From contig JBPCPV010000007.1 in NCBI GenBank assembly GCA_050998805.1, positions 1 through 64,000 of the forward strand: a stretch of 64,000 nt of DNA, read 5' to 3'. This document shows positions 59,223 to 64,000 of the stretch, piece by piece. Both the position numbers and the translations under genes were made by a program. The DNA comes from JAICKM01 sp050998805. Its GTDB lineage: Bacteria > Chloroflexota > Chloroflexia > QHBQ01 > JAICKM01. The stretch's first letter is position 1. The number at the start of each line of letters is the position of its first letter. The notes below the pieces were generated by a model. The model did no database searches. It was not told the DNA's origin and saw nothing but the letters and a program-made list of their open reading frames with translations.

Positions 59223-60432
59223 TGCTCCGTTCCTTAATGGAGGTATAAATCATGCAGGGTTGCTGCTGACCTACGAAAGGAGTACCCCGTGCCAAAGTTG
59301 CTCAAAGCTCGCCCGGCTCAAGATCCCGCTGAAGAGCGCCAGATCCGTAAACTCGCAGCCAGCCGCCACGCCCCAGCGGACTGGACTGCTAGGGCCCGCA
59401 TGATCGTGCACAGCTGGGCTGGGCTGCGCACGGCTGCCATCGCCGCCGACCTCGGCTGCCATCCCCAAACCGTTCGTGAGCGCCTCGCGCGCTTCAACTC
59501 CGCCGGCCTCCCCGGCCTCGGTGATCGACCCGGGGCCGGACGACGCCCGCACTTCACGCACGCCGAGCGCAGCCAACTCATTGGCCTGGTGGCCACGCCC
59601 CCACCCGGCCGGTTGGTGCGCTCCGCCGATGGCTCTCTAGCGGCCGCCGACGGATCGGCGGCCGCGCATTGGACCCTAAATGCCTTGACCGCCGCCGCCG
59701 CCGCGCAAGGGCTCAAGATCAGCCGCAGCCAGGTGCGCCGCACTCTGCGGGCGGAAGGCGTGCGCTGGCGCCAGCCGCGCTCTTGGGCGACGAGTAAGGA
59801 CCCCGACTTTATCCCAAAAGGACAGAGGTCGTCACCTGCTACACCGCGCCGCGCCCGGGGGTGACGACCATCTGCGCCGACGAGCTGGGGCCGGTCAGTC
59901 CTCGGACCGTGGCGCCGCCGCCCGGGTGGTCGGCGGATGGTCACCGCATCAAGGCAGCGCTGGAATACAGTCGCGGACCCGAGAAGGTCTGGGTCTATGG
60001 AGCCCTGCGGGTGCGCGACGGCCAGGTGGTGACGCTGACGACCCGCAGCCGCAACACGGCCGGCTACCTACAGTTGCTGGAGGCGATCATTACGGCCAAT
60101 CCGACCGGGGAGATCGACATCATCACGGATAATTTGTCCAGTCATAAGAGCCCGCCGATCCTCGAGTGGTTGGCCACCCACCCGGGCGTGCGGCAAGTCT
60201 TCATCCCGGTGGGTGGGTGCTGGTTGAATCTGCAAGAGGGGTGGTGGCGGCTGTTTCGGCGGGAGGCTCTGGCGGGCCAGAGCTTCGCGGACGGGGCGGA
60301 AATCGAGCAGGCGAGCGAGATCGCGACAGCCCAACTGAACGAGCGGGCCAAGCCGTGGGTGTGGGGCAGACTGCCGGGGCCCCAGCGCCGGCTGCGGCGG
60401 TCGTTTGTGTACCTGCTTTGAGGAACGGAGCA
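59223..60432 (+). mobile_element. IS630-family insertion sequence
   Basis: 1,210 bp bounded by imperfect inverted repeats of 21 bp (59223-59243 and 60412-60432; 18 of 21 match, outer bases TGCTCCGTTCCT). It contains a two-frame transposase. The next IS begins one base further on. Confidence 0.8.
59289..60421 (+). CDS. IS630 transposase in two frames joined by -1 frameshift
   Basis: The first frame (59289-59864) gives the helix-turn-helix part (RTAAIAADLGCHPQTVRERL). The second (59861-60421, open from about 59813) gives the DDE core: CADELGPV (first Asp), DNLSSHKSP (second Asp), WLNLQEGWW (Glu). The frames join at C-CCA-AAA (59813-59819), a slippery heptamer where a -1 slip gives ...DFIPKRTEVV and continues into the core. 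IS630 elements are known to use such frameshifting, so the gene may be functional. Confidence 0.82.
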
Positions 60433-60463
60433 TTAGTACTACAGCGACACTTACATTGCCCGC

Positions 60464-60766
60464 TTAGGCATCGGGTTCTCCCTGTTGGAGAGCATCGAGG
60501 ATCTGCTTCCAGATACCGGATTTCCTCCATCGCTGGTAACAACTGTAGAGTGTCTGCCAGGCACCGAACCTTGCCGGCAGCTCCCGCCACCCCGCCCCTG
60601 TTTCCATCACCCACAGCATCCCCGCTAAGAGTGTCTGTTGGTCGTTGCCCGGCCTACCCCGCGGCGGTTTCTGGGCTGGCAACAACCCGCTTATCCGCTT
60701 CCAGTGCTCCTCACTCAGCTCTAGCTTCCCCGCGACCAGCACTTGCACCGCTGGGCTGGCTGCCAT
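60464..60766 (-). CDS. IS5-family transposase OrfA, orfB absent
   Basis: 100 residues: LELSEEHWKRISGLLPAQKP, RGRPGNDQQTLLAGMLWVME, TGAGWRELPARFGAWQTLYS and the helix QRWRKSGIWKQILDAL, the DNA-binding half of two-ORF IS5 (IS427-like) transposases. The catalytic orfB that should follow is missing; the IR of the surrounding element and an IS630 copy lie there instead. The frame is continuous with the C-terminal IS701 frame upstream. Confidence 0.75.
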   Translation of the reverse strand: MAASPAVQVLVAGKLELSEEHWKRISGLLPAQKPPRGRPGNDQQTLLAGMLWVMETGAGWRELPARFGAWQTLYSCYQRWRKSGIWKQILDALQQGEPDA

Positions 60767-62157
60767 ACCAGTCAATCTAGCCGATTGGTCGTGGTCTCTG
60801 ATCCGTCGGCGGACATGACATCGCCGAGCTAGCGCTTGATGGTGGCGGCGAAAGCTCGACCAGGCCAGCCGCAGCTTGAAACGCTCTGCTGGTTCGTCGA
60901 GCGCCAACAGCAACCGACGCACTTCCCGCACCGTCAGGGGGATCAGATCTGTCTCGGCCCTGGCCCCCCTTTTTGGCTGCCCTCTTCCACGAGAGCAGCC
61001 TCCCCGGCCGTAGCCATGCTCTGGCGTCGCGTCACCTCCAGGTAGGCATGGGCCAGCAGCGCCAGCGTGATATGTCGATACCAGGCTTGCCAACGCCGCA
61101 CTTCGTACTGGTCCAGTCCTACCGTACCTTTGGCTTCCTCCAAGCTCTCTTCGATCGCCCAGCGCACCCCCGCGACGCGCACCAATTCCCCGACCGGCGT
61201 CGCGCTTGGTCCGAAGCCCAGATAGTAGGCTAGCTCGCCCGGCGCGCTCAGGCTACGCCGCGCCAGCAGCCACTGCACGGTCTCGGTTGCACTCTCATAA
61301 GGTAACGCGATACATGCCCAGTCATAGAGCCGCTCCCCTTGGCTGCCGTCCCCCGCCGAGAGCCGGGCCCAGGCCTGCGGGTTCAGGTCGCCGACTAGGC
61401 GATCGGCCCGGCGCTGCTGCCCACCCTGCCAGATCCGGTGGTCACAGGAAACTGCCAGCACATAGGGGTGTCTGTCCCGCTCCAGCCAGCGGCGCAAGTT
61501 GGCATCGTCCCCATAGATCGCATCGCCTGTTACCCACCCAGCCGGCACCCCTGCGGCAAACGCCCTCTTGAACATCCGCTGGGCCAGTTGGGGCTTGGTG
61601 GCAAACGCCACGCTCGTCGGGACCCCCGCCTCCTGGCGACGGGCAACGTCATCCGCCCAGTCTTTGGGTAAATAGAGTTCCCGGTCCAGGAAGGTGCGTC
61701 CTTTGGGGCTGGCATAGGCCACAAAAACGCCAATCTGGCAGTTCTCGATGCGCCCGGCGGTGCCACTGTACTGGCGGGCCACGCCGACCGACTTGGTGCC
61801 CTTCTTGAGGAAGCCGGTCTCGTCGACAATGAGCACACCCAAGGGGTCGCCGAGATGCTCGGCGACATAAGCGCGCAGATCGTCACGAACGGCATCGGCC
61901 TGCCAATGAGCCGCGTTGAGCAGGCGCTGGACGCCTTGGGGGCCCGGCTCGCCCAAGTGCTCGGCGAGTTGCCAGCCGTTCTTGCGCTCGACGCGGTCCA
62001 AAAGGGCGGCGAGATAGCCGCGGACGCGCTGACGAACCTCTGTGCGGCGGAAGTGGCGGCTAATGTGTGCATGGAGGGCATCTAGCCCGGCACGCCAGCC
62101 TTCGATATCCGAGCGCTGGATAGGGTGTGTTTGCTCTGCGTCCTTTCTCGTCATCAC
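60767..62157 (-). CDS. IS701-family transposase, C-terminus in the -1 frame
   Basis: The main frame (62157 down to 60943) gives 404 residues: LGVLIVDETGFLKKG (first Asp), GWVTGDAIYGDD (second Asp), VRWAIEESLEEAKGTVGLDQ (Glu) and RHITLALLAHAYLEV. It stops soon after an A5G6 run (60964-60974). The -1 frame continues with ETDLIPLTVREVRRLLLALD and LRLAWSSFRRHHQALARRCH, which is the normal IS701 C-terminus. Either the run is a programmed slip site or the element carries a frameshift mutation. The catalytic core is complete in either case. Confidence 0.82.
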
Positions 62158-62227
62158 TTGGTAACCTCCTTGCTATTTGAATCAAGGATACCACATCTGA
62201 CCCATAAATGTCGCTGTAGTATTAGAG

Positions 62228-62295
62228 GCTGTCTGAAAAGGTGGGATGCCCGCTTGGTGAACGGGACTAGAGCAACCTCTCCCCTTTTCAGACAG
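62228..62295. repeat. 68-bp element with 14-bp inverted repeats
   Basis: GCTGTCTGAAAAGG (62228-62241) and CCTTTTCAGACAGC (62282-62295) are exact inverted copies. GGCTGTCTGAAAA is a familiar IS5-group end sequence, so this may be a pair of IS ends left after deletion, or a terminator-like hairpin. It sits between the IS701 edge and the DUF4177-like gene. Confidence 0.5.
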
Positions 62296-62337
62296 CTTCC
62301 AACTGCCTATTGCCGAACACGCACTACGCACTACGCA

Positions 62338-62652
62338 CTATGCGACCGGCGGCGGTGTTGTCGGCGGTGTTGTCGGTGGGGCAGGCGGGGGCTGCGGCGC
62401 GGCGGGTTCGGGCGGGGGGGGCGGAGCGGTGCTGTCGCCGGTGCCCTCGCGCTTGAAGACGAGGTAGCTCGTCTCGGCGGGCCAGAGCGGCTGCACGCCG
62501 ACGAGTTCCCAGCCCTCTGCGCCGAGCGCGTTCATCACGCGGCGGGCGAAGGCGCTGCGCCGCTCGTCCCTGACGATGAACTGCTCATCTCCCTCGACCG
62601 AAGCCCGGCCTCGGAAGTCCATGTAGACTACTTTGTATTCCCAGGAAGCCAT
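62338..62652 (-). CDS. DUF4177-like small protein
   Basis: 104 residues from the ATG at 62652, with AAAGGGA upstream. The first 70 residues fit the DUF4177 pattern: WEYKVVYMDFRG, a middle helix, and NALGAEGWELVGVQPL with a closing strand TSYLVFKRE. The rest is a Pro-rich tail (PPPPPEPAAPQPPPAPP). Function unknown; DUF4177 proteins are small and cytoplasmic. The 62653-62895 interval beyond it shows no gene. Confidence 0.7.
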   Translation of the reverse strand: MASWEYKVVYMDFRGRASVEGDEQFIVRDERRSAFARRVMNALGAEGWELVGVQPLWPAETSYLVFKREGTGDSTAPPPPPEPAAPQPPPAPPTTPPTTPPPVA

Positions 62653-62895
62653 TGTTGCATCCCTTTCTCGTGGTGGGCTGTATCCGGTGGGCGGCGAAAT
62701 GTGGTGCCCGGTCGCACCCGCCCACATGGGTCCGACCGGGCTATCTGACGTTATTATCCCACTTGCCGCCCGCGCGCGCGTCTGCCGTCGGCGGATAGGC
62801 GTCCTCTGCCGAATGGCAGAGGCACATTCCCGGGGCCAAACTGGGTTGGCGATGCAGCTGGATATGCTCCGGGAGGTTGGGTACTGAGCAGTGGG

Positions 62896-64000
62896 TTAGG
62901 CCAGCAGCCCCCGCGCACGCGCCGCCGCGACAGCCGCTCCCCGGCCCTGGCCGACAACAAGCAGCTTCTCATATATGTGTTGCAGGTGCGACTTGACCGT
63001 GCCGGGGCCGAGGCCGAGGCGGGCGGCGATTGCTTTGGTGCCCAAGCCATCGGCCAGCAGGCGGAGCACATCCAGCTCGCGCGGGGTGAGCGGTTCGGGC
63101 GCAGGTGCCGTGGGCCGGTCGGCCAGCCGGTCGAGGAGGCGTGCTGTGAGGCCGGGCGGCAGGAGAGCGTCGCCGCGCGCTGCGGCCCGCACCGCTCGCA
63201 CCAGTTCGGTGCCTTCCGCCTGTTTCAGTACGTAGCCCCGCGCGCCCGCCTTGAGCGCAGCGAGCAGCATCGTGTCCTGATCGTATGTCGTGAGCACGAC
63301 CGTCGCTGGCTGCGGCACATCCCGGCCTGCGGAGCGAAGCCGCTCCAGCACCGCCACGCCGTCCATCTCCCCAAGCTGGAGGTCGAGCAGCAGGACATCG
63401 GGACGGAGAGCCGCGACCTCGGCGAGGGCGGCCCCGCCGTCGGCGGCCTCTCCCACGACCTCGATCTCGGGGTCCGATGCGAGCAGGCGGCGCACCCCGG
63501 CCCGCGCCAGAGGGTGATCGTCGGCGACGACGACGCGCACGCGGGCAGGGCGGCGGGACGGGACCGGCAGGGGGATGCTGATCGGCATCGGGCCGTCATA
63601 CGGCACCTCGACCTCCACCAAAGTGCCCATGCCTGCGCCCGACGACACTCGCAACTCGCCGCCGAGCAGCCGCGCGCGCTCCTGCATACCGAGCAGGCCG
63701 TGCCCCGCGAGCGTGTCGCCTGCGTCGAGTTCGTCGGCAACCGGCGCATATTGCCCACCGAGCGCGGGGGCATCGGGGTCGCCTGCGCCGCCGGAGAGAC
63801 CTCCGGCGACCGGGTGGCGGCGGTTGAAGCCCTGCCCGTCGTCCGAGATACTGAGGCAAACGGCGCGCACGCCGCCGTCGTACTCGAGCCGCACCTGCAC
63901 TCGTCCTGCTGTGGCGTGGCGGCGCACATTGTGCAAAGCCTCCTGGGCTATACGCAGGAGGCCGTCTTCGACTGCCGCGCTCAACGGCAGAGCTGTTCCG
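62896..64000 (-). CDS. NarX-type kinase ATPase domain fused to a NarL-type regulator, partial
   Basis: About 368 residues are visible; the frame is open to the window edge, so the N-terminus is missing. The first part is a HATPase_c of the NarX group (IAQEALHNVRRHATAGRVQV, SISDDGQGFN, GHGLLGMQERARLLGGELRV). A receiver domain follows (RVVVADDHPLARAGVRRLLA, phospho-acceptor Asp in VLLLDLQLGEMDG, Lys in GYVLKQAEGTE), then a LuxR-type helix-turn-helix (LTPRELDVLRLLADGLGTKA, GTVKSHLQHIYEKL). Kinase and regulator are normally separate, so this is a one-protein system in which the kinase may phosphorylate its own receiver. Confidence 0.88.
   Translation of the reverse strand, partial: GTALPLSAAVEDGLLRIAQEALHNVRRHATAGRVQVRLEYDGGVRAVCLSISDDGQGFNRRHPVAGGLSGGAGDPDAPALGGQYAPVADELDAGDTLAGHGLLGMQERARLLGGELRVSSGAGMGTLVEVEVPYDGPMPISIPLPVPSRRPARVRVVVADDHPLARAGVRRLLASDPEIEVVGEAADGGAALAEVAALRPDVLLLDLQLGEMDGVAVLERLRSAGRDVPQPATVVLTTYDQDTMLLAALKAGARGYVLKQAEGTELVRAVRAAARGDALLPPGLTARLLDRLADRPTAPAPEPLTPRELDVLRLLADGLGTKAIAARLGLGPGTVKSHLQHIYEKLLVVGQGRGAAVAAARARGLLA

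Larger units (their letters stand above)
60434..62224 (-). mobile_element. IS701-family element carrying an extra IS5-type orfA
   Basis: 1,791 bp between inverted repeats 60434-60453 and 62205-62224 (TA.TACTACAGCGACA, about 17 of 20 match). It contains an IS701 transposase gene and, downstream on the same strand, an IS5-type orfA ending 11 bases from the repeat. Confidence 0.7.

Noticed and set aside
1..64000. CRISPR arrays, rRNA genes and intact tRNA genes
   Set aside because: No regularly spaced repeat series, no rRNA-like sequence and no full tRNA fold was found; only a partial tRNA-3'-like stretch at 8388-8411.

Overview
The window is a high-GC bacterial segment that looks like Chloroflexota (Chloroflexi). 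The pointers are secreted proteins with Pro/Thr-rich stalks and S-layer homology domains, LPxTG-like C-terminal anchors (a monoderm-type envelope), a 'C..F..TG..V.G.FL.YW' secreted family, a GGGGCC-type intergenic hairpin and the mix of paralogous TlpA, DUF3105 and PIG-L proteins. This is inference from family composition; no rRNA, intact tRNA or CRISPR array is present to confirm it.

Layout. 0-7 kb: the 3' end of an ISKra4-type IS that interrupts a surface-protein gene, two LPxTG-like secreted proteins (one CHRD-like), an OmpR-type two-component pair, a membrane protein, and a 239-bp MITE whose ends match the IS. 7-9.5 kb: a lower-GC, gene-poor stretch with an integrase remnant, an orphan 285-aa protein and three related micro-ORFs. 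9.5-13 kb: ECF sigma factor, anti-sigma factor with a long His-Thr-Pro repeat, and a DUF5060 glycoside hydrolase. 13-17.2 kb, minus strand: multicopper oxidase, DUF4396 protein, secreted protein, glutaredoxin-like protein and DUF3105 protein. 17.3-25.2 kb: permease-like protein, DtxR/MntR repressor overlapping an NRAMP-related transporter, a large SLH surface protein, and an SmtB-like zinc sensor with a CDF exporter. 25.2-30.8 kb: integrase remnant, lone TnpB, CHAP protein, truncated metal-transport genes around a CopZ-like chaperone, an FNR-type reductase and a PIG-L deacetylase. 30.8-44 kb: a NicO/RcnA-type exporter divergent from a long, largely overlapping cytochrome c maturation operon (tlpA, ccdA, SurA-TlpA fusion, tlpA, copD-like, ccmE, ccmF, ccmH, ccmI-like fusion, unknown, ccmA, ccmB, ccmC, ccmD). 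44-48.5 kb: a rhodanese with an in-frame UGA at the catalytic position, DUF3105, a BlaI/M56 pair, an anchored Met-rich protein and a methyltransferase. 48.5-58 kb: IS and gene debris, an arsenic island (ArsR-ArsC fusion, aquaporin, phosphoesterase, divergent ArsO-like oxidase), an IS1182 copy, and a PadR-SDR-haloalkane dehalogenase operon. 58-62.3 kb: RHS and secreted-protein debris, then abutting IS630 and IS701 copies. 62.3-64 kb: a DUF4177-like protein and a NarX/NarL-type kinase-regulator fusion cut by the window edge.

Theme. Much of the window concerns envelope redox chemistry and metals: heme and disulfide delivery for c-type cytochromes, copper, nickel/cobalt, zinc, Mn/Mg and arsenic handling. 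Several operons have near-consensus TTGACA-N17-TATAAT promoters. Three promoters in the redox region share an ACTATA(G/A)T dyad on the -10 element and may belong to the BlaI-type repressor. The most notable observation is the probable selenocysteine rhodanese at 44090-44845, followed by the fused Ccm-operon proteins, the micro-ORF family and the ISKra4-derived MITE.
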